Positions 11,782-24,487 are shown, counted from the first letter of the stretch. The stretch: DNA of 64,000 nt from Virgisporangium ochraceum (GCF_016863655.1 NZ_BOPH01000016.1:29417-93416); one strand, 5' to 3'. Notes: generated by a model from the letters alone, not told the origin. Made by a program: numbers and translations.

Positions 11782-13487
11782 CGGTAGCGACGAGGATCCG
11801 ACCGGTCGACGGCGAGCGGTTGGTGTCGCGGGTCACCGCACTGGGCAAGTTCGTCGACCTGGTCGAAACCAGCGTGCCGGCCGAACGCCTGCAGGCCGCC
11901 CGGACCGTGCTCGGACGCTCGGGCATGCGGCTGTCGCTCAGCGGCGACCACACGGTCGTGGCGCTCGCCGGCGCGACCGGCAGCGGCAAGTCCAGCCTGT
12001 TCAACAAGATCGCCGGCCTGCCGTTGTCGCAGGTCGGGCTGCGTCGGCCGACCACCGGCGTCGCGCACGCCTGCACGTGGGGACCGGCGGCGCCGGCCCG
12101 GTCGCTGCTCGACTGGCTCAACATCCCCGCCGGCGCGAGGTTCACCCGGGAAAGCGCGCTCGACGGCGACGACGAGGCCGTCCTGCGCGGGCTCGTGCTG
12201 CTCGACCTGCCCGACTTCGATTCGATCGAGAAGGACCACCAGCTCGAGGTCGACCGGCTGCTCGAGCTCGTCGACCTCGTGGTGTGGGTGCTCGACCCGC
12301 AGAAGTACGCCGACAAGGTCGTGCACGACAAGTACCTGGCCCAGTTCCGCACCCACAGCGACGTCACCGTGGTGCTGCTGAACCAGGCCGACCGGCTCGC
12401 CGTCACCGACGTGGAGCGGGTCGCCACCGACCTGCGCCGGCTCCTCGACAGCCGCGGGCTCGGCGAGGTGCCGGTGCTGCCCACCTCGGCGATCGGCCTG
12501 CCCGGCACCAGCGACCTGCGCGCCCTCCTGGAACGCACCGTCGCGGCGCGGCAGGCGGCCCTCCAGCGCATCGCCGCCGACGTCTCGGTCGCCGCCACCG
12601 ACCTCGCGCCGCTGGTCGCCGCGCCGGCCTCGGAGGCCGACATCGACCGCGACTCGATCCGGCGGCTCAGCGACTCGCTCGCCGACGCGGCCGGGGTTCC
12701 GGCGGTGGTCGAGGCGACCGAGCAGGCCTACCTGCACCGGGCGAGCGCGGCGACCAGCTGGCCGCTGGTCCAGTGGGTGCGCCGCGTGCGGCCCGACCCG
12801 CTGCGCCGGCTGCACCTGCACGAGTCCCAGCGGACCACGCCCGTGGAGAGCGGCGGCGTGCTGCCGCGCCGGCGCCGGTCACCCGAGGACGACGCGCCGG
12901 TACCCGCGACCTCGCTGCCCGGCTCGACCGCTGCCGAGAAAGCGGCCGTGGCGCTGGCCGGCCGTTCGATCGCCGAACGAGCCGCGGCCGGCGGCACCCC
13001 CGCTCAGTTGCCCGACCCGTGGCCGGCCGTCCTGCTCGACGCGGCCCGGTCGCGGCTCGACGACGTTCCCGACGCGCTCGACGTCGCGATCGCCCGCACC
13101 GACCTCGGCCTGGCCGAACAGCGCCGCTGGTGGCGGATGGTCGGCGTGGCCCAGTGGGTCGGCGCGCTGGTCGCGCTCACCGGGCTGGTGTGGCTCGGTG
13201 TGCGGTTCGCGATGTTCGCGATCGGGCTGCCGGAACTGCCGACACCCGAGGTCGGTGTGCTGCCGCTGCCGACGATCCTGCTGCTCGGAGGGCTGCTCTT
13301 CGGGCTGCTGCTGTCGATCGTGGTGCGGCCGTTCGTGCGGCAGGGCGCAAAACGGGCCCGGCGCAGCGCGGAGAAGAAGCTCCGCAACGCGGCGGCCAAC
13401 GTCGCGATGGAGATGATCGTCGCGCCGGTGCGGGCCAAGCTGAAGACGTACGCCTTCGCCCGGGACGCGCTCGACTCGGCCCGCTGA
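11778..13487 (+). CDS. Large membrane GTPase, second of pair
   Basis: A 569-aa protein. The N-terminal GTPase domain has P-loop GATGSGKSS at about 65-73, G3 LDLPDFDS near 143 and a G4-like NQAD near 202, so its nucleotide-binding motifs are more complete than in the upstream partner. A helical stalk and a low-complexity segment follow, then two hydrophobic helices (about 455-485 and 495-518), then a basic amphipathic tail (RQGAKRARRSAEKKLRN). This fits a membrane-anchored dynamin-like or 50S-binding-type GTPase. ATG at 11778 overlaps the previous stop, and its own stop overlaps the next gene as TGATG. Confidence 0.87.
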   Translation: MTVATRIRPVDGERLVSRVTALGKFVDLVETSVPAERLQAARTVLGRSGMRLSLSGDHTVVALAGATGSGKSSLFNKIAGLPLSQVGLRRPTTGVAHACTWGPAAPARSLLDWLNIPAGARFTRESALDGDDEAVLRGLVLLDLPDFDSIEKDHQLEVDRLLELVDLVVWVLDPQKYADKVVHDKYLAQFRTHSDVTVVLLNQADRLAVTDVERVATDLRRLLDSRGLGEVPVLPTSAIGLPGTSDLRALLERTVAARQAALQRIAADVSVAATDLAPLVAAPASEADIDRDSIRRLSDSLADAAGVPAVVEATEQAYLHRASAATSWPLVQWVRRVRPDPLRRLHLHESQRTTPVESGGVLPRRRRSPEDDAPVPATSLPGSTAAEKAAVALAGRSIAERAAAGGTPAQLPDPWPAVLLDAARSRLDDVPDALDVAIARTDLGLAEQRRWWRMVGVAQWVGALVALTGLVWLGVRFAMFAIGLPELPTPEVGVLPLPTILLLGGLLFGLLLSIVVRPFVRQGAKRARRSAEKKLRNAAANVAMEMIVAPVRAKLKTYAFARDALDSAR

Positions 13488-14344
13488 TGGATCTCGCGTA
13501 CCTGAAGGCACACCCGTCCCACCTGTCGGCGTTCCTGACCCACCAGCGGATCCGCGAGACGCCCGTGTCCGGCGGGTCGATCTGCGTCGCGCAGCGGCTG
13601 ACGCTCGAAGACGGCGCGTCGGTGTTCGCCAAGACGCTCAAGGACCCGCCGGAGGGCTTCTTCGCCGCGGAGGCGGCCGGGCTGCGGTGGCTGCGCGACG
13701 CGCGGGCGGTGGCCGTTCCCGAGGTGCTCGCCGAGCTACCCGACCTCCTCGCGCTGGAGTGGATCGAGCCGTCGCCGCCGACCGCGGCGAACGCCGAGCG
13801 CTTCGGCCGCGAACTGGCCGACCTGCACCGGTTCGAGCCGCCGTCGTCGTTCGGCGCCGGCTGGAATGGATACATCGGCCGGGTGCCGCTGGACAACACC
13901 CGGGTCGACACCGCCTGGGGGGAGTGGTTCGCGGAGTTCCGGCTCGCGCCGTACCTGTCGCGGCTGTCCGGCGACGACGCCAGGTTGGTCGAACGGGCGA
14001 AAGAGCGCATTTCCGACGGGGTCTTCGGCGGCGCCGAGCCGCCCGCCCGGATACACGGTGACCTGTGGCCGGGCAACGTCGTCTGGGCGGCCGACCGGGC
14101 CTGGCTGGTCGACCCGGCCGCGCACGCCGGGCACCGGGAGACCGACCTGGCGTTCCTGGCACTGTTCGGCGGCGCACCGCACCTCGACCGCATCCTCGCC
14201 GCGTATCGGGAGGTCGCGCCGCTCGCCGACGGCTGGCGTGAGCGCGTCGCCGCCCATCAGTTGCACCTGATGCTCGTGCACGTGGAGCTGTTCGGTGACG
14301 CCTACCGCGATCAGGTCGTCGCGCTCGCGCGGAAACTGTCGTAG
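13487..14344 (+). CDS. Fructosamine/ketosamine-3-kinase family protein
   Basis: A 285-aa protein-kinase-like fold enzyme. Family members phosphorylate fructosamines on glycated proteins or small molecules so that the adduct falls off. The kinase catalytic loop is visible as HGDLWPGNVVW near residue 188, followed by a DFG-equivalent region LVDPAAHAGHRETDLA. An N-terminal Lys-containing strand (VFAKTLKD) fits ATP binding. ATG at 13487 overlaps the upstream GTPase stop by one base (TGATG), indicating strong coupling. Substrate is unknown. Confidence 0.88.
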   Translation: MDLAYLKAHPSHLSAFLTHQRIRETPVSGGSICVAQRLTLEDGASVFAKTLKDPPEGFFAAEAAGLRWLRDARAVAVPEVLAELPDLLALEWIEPSPPTAANAERFGRELADLHRFEPPSSFGAGWNGYIGRVPLDNTRVDTAWGEWFAEFRLAPYLSRLSGDDARLVERAKERISDGVFGGAEPPARIHGDLWPGNVVWAADRAWLVDPAAHAGHRETDLAFLALFGGAPHLDRILAAYREVAPLADGWRERVAAHQLHLMLVHVELFGDAYRDQVVALARKLS

Positions 14345-14364
14345 GCGCGGGTACCTTTATCCGC

Positions 14365-15363
14365 ATGACCATGCAGGGGTTGGTAGACCGCTACGGGCGC
14401 GTGGCCACCGACCTACGCGTGTCGCTCACCGACCGGTGCAACCTGCGCTGCACCTACTGCATGCCGGCCGAAGGGCTGGCCTGGCTGCCGAAGCCCACCC
14501 TGCTCACCGACGACGAGGTGGTGCGGCTGGTCCGCATCGCGGTCGAGAAGCTGGGCGTCACCGAGGTGCGGTTCACCGGCGGCGAGCCGCTGTTGCGTCC
14601 CGGCCTGGTGAAGATCGTCGCGGCCGCCGCCGGGCTCGGGCCGCGTCCGCAGCTCTCGCTCACCACCAACGGCATCGGCCTCGCGCGCATCGCGCACCAG
14701 TTGCGCACCGCCGGGCTCGATCGGGTCAACGTCTCGTTGGACGCGCTGAGCGCCGACACGTTCACTTCCCTCACGCGGCGTAATCGCCTCGACGACGTCC
14801 TCGCCGGGCTGGCCGCGGCTGATGCCGCCGGCCTGCGTCCCGTGAAGATCAACTCTGTTCTGATGCGCGGCATCAACGACACCGAGGCCGTGCCGCTGCT
14901 GCGGTTCGCGCTCGACCACGGCTACGAGCTGCGGTTCATCGAGCAGATGCCGCTCGATGCCGGTCACACGTGGCAGCGGGCCGAGATGGTCACCGCGGAG
15001 GAGATCCTGGCCCAGCTGCGCGGTGCGTTCGAGCTGACGCCCGACCCGGCCCACCGTGGCGCCGCGCCGGCCGAGACCTGGCTCGTCGACGGCGGGCCGG
15101 CGAAGGTCGGTGTGATCGCCAGCGTCACGCGGCCGTTCTGCGGCGCGTGCGACCGCACCCGGCTCACCGCCGACGGCGCGATCCGTTCGTGCCTGTTCAG
15201 CACCACCGAAACCGACCTGCGCACGATGATGCGCGAGGGCGCCGACGACGCCCGGCTCGCCGCGGCGTGGGCCGGCGCGATGTGGGCCAAGAAGCCGGGG
15301 CACGACATCAACGACCTGACGTTCCTGCAGCCCGCCCGCCCGATGTCGGCGATCGGCGGCTAG
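14365..15363 (+). CDS. moaA: GTP 3',8-cyclase MoaA
   Basis: A 332-aa radical SAM enzyme for the first step of molybdenum-cofactor synthesis (GTP to 3',8-cyclo-7,8-dihydro-GTP). The N-terminal cluster motif CNLRCTYC is at about 25-32 and the SAM-binding GGEP near 75. The C-terminal [4Fe-4S] motif is FCGACDRTRL with a third Cys (IRSCLF). The chain ends in the GG dipeptide essential for GTP binding. It lies 20 bases after the kinase gene; TACCTT at 14350 could also serve as a -10 box for a short leader. Confidence 0.97.
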   Translation: MTMQGLVDRYGRVATDLRVSLTDRCNLRCTYCMPAEGLAWLPKPTLLTDDEVVRLVRIAVEKLGVTEVRFTGGEPLLRPGLVKIVAAAAGLGPRPQLSLTTNGIGLARIAHQLRTAGLDRVNVSLDALSADTFTSLTRRNRLDDVLAGLAAADAAGLRPVKINSVLMRGINDTEAVPLLRFALDHGYELRFIEQMPLDAGHTWQRAEMVTAEEILAQLRGAFELTPDPAHRGAAPAETWLVDGGPAKVGVIASVTRPFCGACDRTRLTADGAIRSCLFSTTETDLRTMMREGADDARLAAAWAGAMWAKKPGHDINDLTFLQPARPMSAIGG

Positions 15364-15366
15364 TCC

Positions 15367-15606
15367 GTGGTGCTCGTCAGGTACTTCGCCGCCGCGCGGG
15401 CCGCCGCGGGCGTGAGCGAGGAGAAGGTGTCGGCGGCCACGCTGGCCGACCTGCTCTCAGTCGTTTCTCAGGCCCACGGGCCGAAACTGGCATCGGTGCT
15501 GGAGCGTTGTTCGTTCCTGGTCGACGGTCTCGCGCGCCACGACCGAAACGCACCGCTCGCCGCCGACTCGGTGGTCGACGTCCTACCGCCGTTCGCCGGA
15601 GGCTGA
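15367..15606 (+). CDS. moaD: MoaD/ThiS-like sulfur carrier
   Basis: A 79-aa ubiquitin-like protein ending in PPFAGG, the double glycine that is adenylated and thiocarboxylated to carry sulfur for molybdopterin synthase. The length and the N-terminal strand VLVRYFAAARAAAG match MoaD. It starts at GTG 15367, three bases after the moaA stop. MoaE, its partner, is encoded 17 kb away in the second cofactor cluster. Confidence 0.9.
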   Translation: MVLVRYFAAARAAAGVSEEKVSAATLADLLSVVSQAHGPKLASVLERCSFLVDGLARHDRNAPLAADSVVDVLPPFAGG

Positions 15607-15612
15607 ACAACC

Positions 15613-16851
15613 TTGATCGCGGTGTTCCTGCTCGTCGTCTTCGGTGTGCTCTTCGGCATCCACTTCTACCTGTGGAAGCGGCTGGTCAAAGACACCACCC
15701 GGCCCGGCCGGGCCCGGCTGATCGGCACGTTGGCCCTGGTGGCGATGGTGCTGCTGGTGGTGGGTGGGCTCGTGTTCGGGCGCCTCATGCGTCCCGACGC
15801 GGCCCGCTGGGTCGCCTGGCCGGGGTACCTGTGGCTGGCGACGATGTTCTACCTGCTCGTGGTGCTGCTGGTGCTGGAGGTTCCGCGCCTGGTGCTGAAC
15901 CTGGCCTGGGTCCGGCGCCGGCGCGAGACCGAGGTGGCTCCCGAGCCGGCGCTGGTGCCGGCGGCCGCGGAATCCGTGGATCCACCCGCGGACCCACCGT
16001 CCGCGCTGCCTTCACCCGCGCGGGCGCCCGATCCGTCGCGGCGGCTGCTGCTCGCCCGGACGATGGCGGTCGCCGCCGGGGTCACCTCGGTGGTCACGGT
16101 CGGGTACGGCGTCAGCCAGGCGATGGGCCCACCCCGGATCGACCGGGTGCGGGTGCCGCTGGCGAAACTGCCCCGCCAGCTCGACGGGCTGCGCATCGCG
16201 CTCGTCTCCGACATCCACCTCGGGCCGCTCCTCGGACGCTCGCACACCCGCCGGGTGGTCGACACGATCAACGGCGTCGGTGCCGACCTGGTGGCCGTCG
16301 TCGGCGACCTCGTCGACGGCACGGTCGCCGAGCTGGGGGAGGCCGCCGAGCCGCTGGCCGACCTGCGGGCCCGGTTCGGCAGCTTCTTCGTCACCGGGAA
16401 CCACGAGTACTTCTCCGGGTACGCGGAGTGGATCGCCGAGGTCGACAGCCTCGGCCTGAAGGTGCTGGAGAACCAGCGGGTGGAGATCGAGGGCCTCGAC
16501 CTGGCCGGCGTCAACGACGTCACCGGCGAGGACTACGAGCACGCGCCCGACTTCGGCAAGGCGCTGGGCGGCCGTGACCCGGCGCGGCCGGTGGTGCTGC
16601 TCGCGCACCAGCCGGTGCAGGCGACCGAGGCCGCGAAGCACGGCGTCGACCTGCAGCTCAGCGGACACACCCACGGCGGGCAGATCCAGCCGTTCGGCGC
16701 GCTGGTGCGGCTGGAGCAGCCGGTGGTCTCCGGTCTCGGCGAGGTCGACGGCACGAAGGTCTACGTCACCAACGGGGCCGGGTTCTGGGGCCCGCCCGTG
16801 CGGGTCGGCGCCCCGCCCCAGATCTCGGTGGTCGAGCTCAGGAGCTCGTGA
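15613..16851 (+). CDS. Membrane-anchored metallophosphoesterase
   Basis: A 412-aa protein. Three N-terminal hydrophobic helices (about 1-90) precede a linker. A Tat-like segment with RRLLLARTMAVAAG lies near 145, then a calcineurin-like phosphoesterase domain. All five metal motifs are present: SDIHLG, GDLVDG, GNHEYF, AHQP and SGHTHGGQ. The family includes YkuE and UDP-diacylglucosamine pyrophosphatase-like enzymes; substrate unknown. TTG at 15613 is preferred because GGAGG lies 10 bases upstream. The 3' end overlaps the convergent YcnI-like gene by 14 bases. Confidence 0.9.
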   Translation: MIAVFLLVVFGVLFGIHFYLWKRLVKDTTRPGRARLIGTLALVAMVLLVVGGLVFGRLMRPDAARWVAWPGYLWLATMFYLLVVLLVLEVPRLVLNLAWVRRRRETEVAPEPALVPAAAESVDPPADPPSALPSPARAPDPSRRLLLARTMAVAAGVTSVVTVGYGVSQAMGPPRIDRVRVPLAKLPRQLDGLRIALVSDIHLGPLLGRSHTRRVVDTINGVGADLVAVVGDLVDGTVAELGEAAEPLADLRARFGSFFVTGNHEYFSGYAEWIAEVDSLGLKVLENQRVEIEGLDLAGVNDVTGEDYEHAPDFGKALGGRDPARPVVLLAHQPVQATEAAKHGVDLQLSGHTHGGQIQPFGALVRLEQPVVSGLGEVDGTKVYVTNGAGFWGPPVRVGAPPQISVVELRSS

Positions 16852-17554
16852 CCCGCTTCCGGCGGTTCACCACGTAGGCGCCACCGGCAACGAGCGCCAG
16901 AACGACCACGGCGAGCACGATCCAGGGGAGCGGGCTGCCGCCCCCGTCCTCCCCGGCCGCGTTCGACGGGTCGACCGGCGCCGAGGTCGTCGAGGCAGCC
17001 GGCGCGTCGGCGGCGCCGTGGTCGGTCGACGCCGGCTTCGGACCGGTCGAGGCGCCACCGCTGGGGAAGCCACCCGGGGGAGCGGCCAGCTCCACCACCG
17101 GCGCCGGGTACTCGGGTTGAGCGTTCGCCGCGCTGGGGATCTCGATCCACCGGTCGATGCGGCCGTCGGTGTAGGTCTGCAGCACCTTGAACACCAGCGT
17201 GGGCGTCATCGGCAACTGCTTGGCGCGCACCCGGTGCTGCACGTCGCGGCCGACCGCGACGGCCGGCCCCGACACCACGTAGCCGTCGGCGTCGGGCCGC
17301 ATCGCCCAGCCGGCCGGGCCGTCGACGTAGGTGAGGTCGGCCGCGGTGAGACCCTGCGGCAGCACGATCTTCAACGACGTGATGCCGGCGGTCGTCGACT
17401 CGGCGGCGGCGTTGAACGAGATCGTGGCGTTCTGCGCCCCGGCGACGGCCGGTTCGACCGTCGCGCTGGTGTGTGCCTGTGCCGGGTCCGCCATGATCAC
17501 GGCGGCGATCACGCCGACGAGAACCGCCAGAACGGCGCGCAGATATCGGGTCAC
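16838..17554 (-). CDS. YcnI-like (DUF1775) copper-binding membrane protein
   Basis: A 238-aa protein. The signal peptide MTRYLRAVLAVLVGVIAAVI ends in ADPAQA, leaving a mature N-terminal His (HTSATVEP), the copper ligand typical of YcnI proteins. The beta-sandwich domain runs to about residue 165 with the aromatic GPAGWAMRPD and RWIEIP motifs. A Pro/Ser/Ala spacer, a C-terminal transmembrane helix (PWIVLAVVVLALVAGG) and a basic tail follow. GTG at 17554 gives a textbook signal peptide; there is no clear Shine-Dalgarno. It is divergent from the PHP-UvrD gene. Confidence 0.88.
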   Translation of the reverse strand: MTRYLRAVLAVLVGVIAAVIMADPAQAHTSATVEPAVAGAQNATISFNAAAESTTAGITSLKIVLPQGLTAADLTYVDGPAGWAMRPDADGYVVSGPAVAVGRDVQHRVRAKQLPMTPTLVFKVLQTYTDGRIDRWIEIPSAANAQPEYPAPVVELAAPPGGFPSGGASTGPKPASTDHGAADAPAASTTSAPVDPSNAAGEDGGGSPLPWIVLAVVVLALVAGGAYVVNRRKRVTSS

Positions 17555-17625
17555 AACATGAATGGTCGTACGGGTACCTCGAATGGTTCCCTCCGGGGTG
17601 TCACCCACACGGACACCACAGCGAC

Positions 17626-20792
<3,167 letters not shown>

Positions 20793-20793
<1 letters not shown>

Positions 20794-21920
20794 TGGCCCT
20801 CTCTGATCTGTTCGGTGACTTCGGCGGACGCACCTGGCTCAACACGGCGCACCAGGGTGCGGTGCCGGTGCCCGCGGCCGCCGCGGTCGCGGAGGCGATC
20901 GGCTGGAAGGTCTCGCCCCATGAGCTGACGACCGAGCGGTTCGAGGAGGTGCCGCGGCGACTGCGTGACGCGCTGGGCCGGCTCGTCAACGCGCCCGCGG
21001 AGCAGGTCGTGCTCGCCAACAGCGCGTCGTACGGGCTGCACCTGGTCGCCAACGGCCTGCCGTGGTCGGCCGGCGACGAGGTCCTGGTGATCGCCAACGA
21101 CTTCCCGTCGGACATCTTCCCCTGGCTGACCCTGGAGAAGCGGTTCGGCGTCGTGGTGCGCCGGATCCGTCCCGCACAGGCGGTGGTCGATCCACAGGAG
21201 CTGGCGGCCGCGATCACGCCACGGACGAAGCTGTTCTGCACCACGTGGGTCAACTCGTTCACCGGCGGCGCCGCCGACCTGACCGCGCTGGGCGAGGTCT
21301 GCCGGTCGAACGGTGTCGTCTTCGTCGTGAACGGCTCGCAGGCCGTGGGCGCCCGACCGTTCGACGCGGCGGTGACGCCGGTCGACGCGCTCGTCAGCGT
21401 CGGGTTCAAGTGGTTGTGCGGCCCGTACGGCACCGGGTTCGCGTGGCTCGCCCCGCACCTGCGCGAGCGGCTGGTGCCCACCAAGGCCTACTGGCTCGCC
21501 CACCTCAGCCAGCGCGACCTCGCGGGCGACGACCTCTCGCCCGAGCTCGTCGACGGAACGGCACACGACCTCGACATCTTCGGCACGGCCAACTTCACCA
21601 CGTTCGTGCCGTGGACCGTGTCGGTGGAGCACGTGCTCGACCTCGGCGTCGACCGGATCCGGACCTACGACCGGACGCTGGTCGATCGGCTCACCGACGG
21701 GCTCGACCGGGCCGGTTTCCGGGTACTGAGCCCGCGCACCGACCCGTCGACGCTCGTCTACTTCACCCACGGGGACCCCGCCAGGAACCAGGACCTGCAC
21801 CGGCGGCTGGCCGACGCCGGGGTCGACGTCGCGTTCCGGGCCGGCAAGCTACGCGCGTCTCCACACCTCTACAACGACCCCGCCGACGTCGACCGCCTGC
21901 TCGACGCCCTCGCCGGATAG
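20793..21920 (+). CDS. Class V aminotransferase-fold PLP enzyme
   Basis: A 375-aa enzyme of the isopenicillin N epimerase/cysteine desulfurase fold. The PLP lysine is in VGFKWLCGPYGTGF (about residue 209). The upstream strand reads VVFVVNGSQAVGARP: the usual Asp that contacts the PLP ring nitrogen is Asn here. GTG at 20793 shares its first base with the TAG stop of the helicase gene (TAGTG). Substrate unknown. Its last 72 bases overlap the convergent prepilin peptidase gene. Confidence 0.9.
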
Positions 21921-22493
21921 CACCGCCACCACCAGCGCCCCGGCCAGCATGTGCGGGCCGAACGGCAGCGGCGTGTCACGCCGGGCCCGGCCGGTGGCCA
22001 TCAGCACCGCCGCCACCACCCCACCCGACACGAATGCCAGCGCGGCACCCCAGGCCAGCGCCGCCCACCCCAGGAGACCGAGGGCGGTGCCGAGCAGTCC
22101 CGCCAGCTTGACGTCCCCGAACCCCAGACCGCTGCGCGGCAACACGGCGAGCAACGCGCACGCGGTCACCGACAGGGCGCCACCGGCGACGGCGGCCGGC
22201 TCCCCGCCGACCAGCGCGACCACGACGGCCGCGGCCACCGCCGGTAGCACCAGCGCATCGGGCAGCCGGTGCGCGCCGAGGTCGATCGCGGCCAACGGGA
22301 CGCCCACCGCGAGCGTCACCGCCCACACCCACAGGTCTCCCGGGGCGAGCGCCCACCCGAGAACCGCGCCGGCAGCCGTACCCACGGAGATCCACGGGCG
22401 GGCCCGCGCCGCCACGCCGAACCGGGCCGCCACGGCGGGGGTGGCCGCTCCGGCGCCGGCACCGACGATCATCATGAGCAGTGTGGTGAGCAC
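21849..22493 (-). CDS. Minimal A24 prepilin peptidase
   Basis: A 214-aa polytopic membrane protein with at least five hydrophobic helices. The two catalytic aspartates of the A24 family are visible in AIDLGAHRLPD and GFGDVKLAG. The N-terminal methylation domain of longer PilD enzymes is absent, as in many actinobacterial CpaA-like peptidases for Flp/Tad pili. GTG at 22493 is the first start compatible with the membrane segment. No pilus genes are nearby. The C-terminal tail after the last helix overlaps the PLP enzyme gene. Confidence 0.85.
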   Translation of the reverse strand: MLTTLLMMIVGAGAGAATPAVAARFGVAARARPWISVGTAAGAVLGWALAPGDLWVWAVTLAVGVPLAAIDLGAHRLPDALVLPAVAAAVVVALVGGEPAAVAGGALSVTACALLAVLPRSGLGFGDVKLAGLLGTALGLLGWAALAWGAALAFVSGGVVAAVLMATGRARRDTPLPFGPHMLAGALVVAVLSGEGVEQAVDVGGVVVEVWRRA

Positions 22494-22657
22494 GGGCGGG
22501 GAGGCTACCGGCGCTGGCCATCGGGCGATAACGAATTCACACCGCTTCGAACCGCCGTACGGCCCCGAACAGGGGTTGGCGCGGTTTCGGGAGGCGGACC
22601 CACCGGGGGCGCACGTTACCGTGACCGGGACGCACATTTCGAACGGGGAGGCATCCC

Positions 22658-23278
22658 ATGTCATCGTACGGACCGCAGGGCGGGCCGTACCCGGGCCAGC
22701 CGCAGGATCCATGGCAGGACGGGTCGGCCGGTGACCCGTACCGCACCGGTTACCCGGATCCGCTGACCGAGTCGAGCTTCGTGGCCGGGCAGTACGGCAA
22801 CCGGCCCGACCACACGCCCAACTCGGTGTCGGGCGAGGTGTGGGGGCCGCCGCAGGCGCCGGCCCGGCAGGGCCGGTCGGGCGCCGCGATCGCGGTGATC
22901 GTCGTGGTGGTGCTGCTGGCCATCGGTGGCGCCACGACCGCCGCCGTGCTCTTCACCCGGGGCGACAACAAGGCCGGGCCGGGTCCCGACGGGTCCGCCC
23001 CGCCGTCGTCGTCGGCGAAGTCGGCCGCGCCGTCGTCGTCGGCCAACGCCGACGCGAAGGTGGCGGCGGTGGGCGACTGCCTGGTGAACAAGGGGAGTGC
23101 CAAGGAACCCGACATGCAGAAGGTCACCTGCGCGGCGAACACCTACCAGGTGCTCAAGCGCATCGACGGCACGTCGGACTACAAGAAGTGCGAGGGCACC
23201 CCGAACCTCACCGACTGGTACTTCTTCGACCACGCCCAGGACGCCCAGGACTTCGTCCTCTGCCTCCGCAAGCGTTAG
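22658..23278 (+). CDS. LppU/SCO3897-family membrane-anchored protein
   Basis: A 206-aa protein. A Gly/Pro/Tyr-rich cytoplasmic head (1-70) precedes a single transmembrane helix (GAAIAVIVVVVLLAIGGATT, about 75-100). A Ser/Ala linker and an extracytoplasmic domain follow, with four cysteines (GDCLV, VTCAAN, KKCEG, VLCLRK) and the aromatic YFFDHAQDAQDF motif of the LppU/SCO3897 group. Function is unknown; the cysteines probably pair in disulfides. Its stop overlaps the convergent ATPase gene by 4 bases. Confidence 0.85.
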   Translation: MSSYGPQGGPYPGQPQDPWQDGSAGDPYRTGYPDPLTESSFVAGQYGNRPDHTPNSVSGEVWGPPQAPARQGRSGAAIAVIVVVVLLAIGGATTAAVLFTRGDNKAGPGPDGSAPPSSSAKSAAPSSSANADAKVAAVGDCLVNKGSAKEPDMQKVTCAANTYQVLKRIDGTSDYKKCEGTPNLTDWYFFDHAQDAQDFVLCLRKR

Positions 23279-24474
23279 CTTGGCTGGCTCCGTAGATATC
23301 GGCCGAAATGGGGGACGGTGAACGCCACCGTCCCCCGCTCGCCGGAGTAGATCAGCCCCTTCTTGATGAGCGCGTCGCGCGCCGGCGACAGGCTGGCCGG
23401 GCGGCGGCCCAGATCCTTCGCGATCTCCGCGGTGGGCACCGCACCCTGCATGTCGTCAGACGGGGCCAGCAGGGCCATGCTGCGCAGGTACTCCCGCTCG
23501 GCCGGGGTGGCCCGCTCGTACCGGGAGCCGAAGAACCCCACCCCCAGCTCGGCCTCCGCCTCGGGTGCGGCGACCCGCACGTCGTCGGCCGTGATCGGTG
23601 ACCGGGGTGCGTGGTCCCAGGTGGCCTTGCCGTAGGCCTGCACGAAGTACGGGTAGCCGCCCGACGCGTCGTACATCGCGTCGAGCGCCTTGGCCTCGTA
23701 CTCGACCCCTTCCCGTTCGGCGGGTGCCGTCAGTGCCTGGTCGGCGGCGCGCCGTTCGAGCCGGTCGATGCGCTGGTACCGGAACAGCCGCTCGGAGTAC
23801 GACTTCGACGCCGACAGCACCGCCGGCAGGTGGGGCAGCCCGGCACCGACCACGATCAGCGGCGCGCCGAGCTGCGACAGCTCGTGGCAGGCCGCGCAGA
23901 GCGCGGAGATGTCGTCGGTCTGCACGTCCTGCATCTCGTCGATGAACAGGGCGATGCCGGTGCTGACGTCGGTGGCGATGCCCGCCGCGTCGGTGAACAG
24001 CTCGGTGAGGTCGATCTCGATGTCGCCGGAGTCGGCCCGCCCGGTGGCGGCGGGCACGTCGATGCCCGGCTGCCACCGGTCGCGCAGCTTCGCGTTGGTC
24101 GGCGCGCCGCGCAGCGCGAAGGCCTTGAGGACGCCGAGGAACTCGTCGATGCGGTCGGGCGCCCGGTGCCGCGGGGCGAGCTCGCGCACGGCCATGTGCA
24201 GCGCCGCGCTGACCGGCCGCCGCAGCGACTGGTCGGGCCGGGCCTCGATCTTGCCGGTGCCCCACAGCCGCGAGATTGCCTGCGAGCGGAGGGAGTTGAG
24301 CAGCACGGTCTTGCCGACCCCGCGCAGGCCGGTGAGCACGAGCGACCGCTCGGGTCGGCCCCGGGCCACCCGCTCGAGCACCACCTCGAAGGCCTGGAGC
24401 TCGCGGTCGCGGCCGGCCAGCTCGGGTGGCCGCTGCCCGGCACCGGGCGCATAGGGATTGCGAACCGGATCCAC
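23275..24474 (-). CDS. AAA ATPase with C-terminal winged helix (Orc/STAND-like)
   Basis: A 399-aa ATP-binding protein. Walker A GLRGVGKTVLLN is near residue 51 and Walker B ALFIDEMQDV near 175. A helical lid follows, then a winged-helix region (about 345-390: AEIAKDLGRRPASLSPARD, then a wing with GERGTVAFTVPHF). The layout resembles archaeal-type Orc1/Cdc6-like or STAND ATPases common in actinobacteria. Target unknown. A short palindrome just upstream may be an operator. It has no operon partner. Confidence 0.87.
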   Translation of the reverse strand: MDPVRNPYAPGAGQRPPELAGRDRELQAFEVVLERVARGRPERSLVLTGLRGVGKTVLLNSLRSQAISRLWGTGKIEARPDQSLRRPVSAALHMAVRELAPRHRAPDRIDEFLGVLKAFALRGAPTNAKLRDRWQPGIDVPAATGRADSGDIEIDLTELFTDAAGIATDVSTGIALFIDEMQDVQTDDISALCAACHELSQLGAPLIVVGAGLPHLPAVLSASKSYSERLFRYQRIDRLERRAADQALTAPAEREGVEYEAKALDAMYDASGGYPYFVQAYGKATWDHAPRSPITADDVRVAAPEAEAELGVGFFGSRYERATPAEREYLRSMALLAPSDDMQGAVPTAEIAKDLGRRPASLSPARDALIKKGLIYSGERGTVAFTVPHFGRYLRSQPS

Positions 24475-24487
24475 GCGAGGACTTTAT

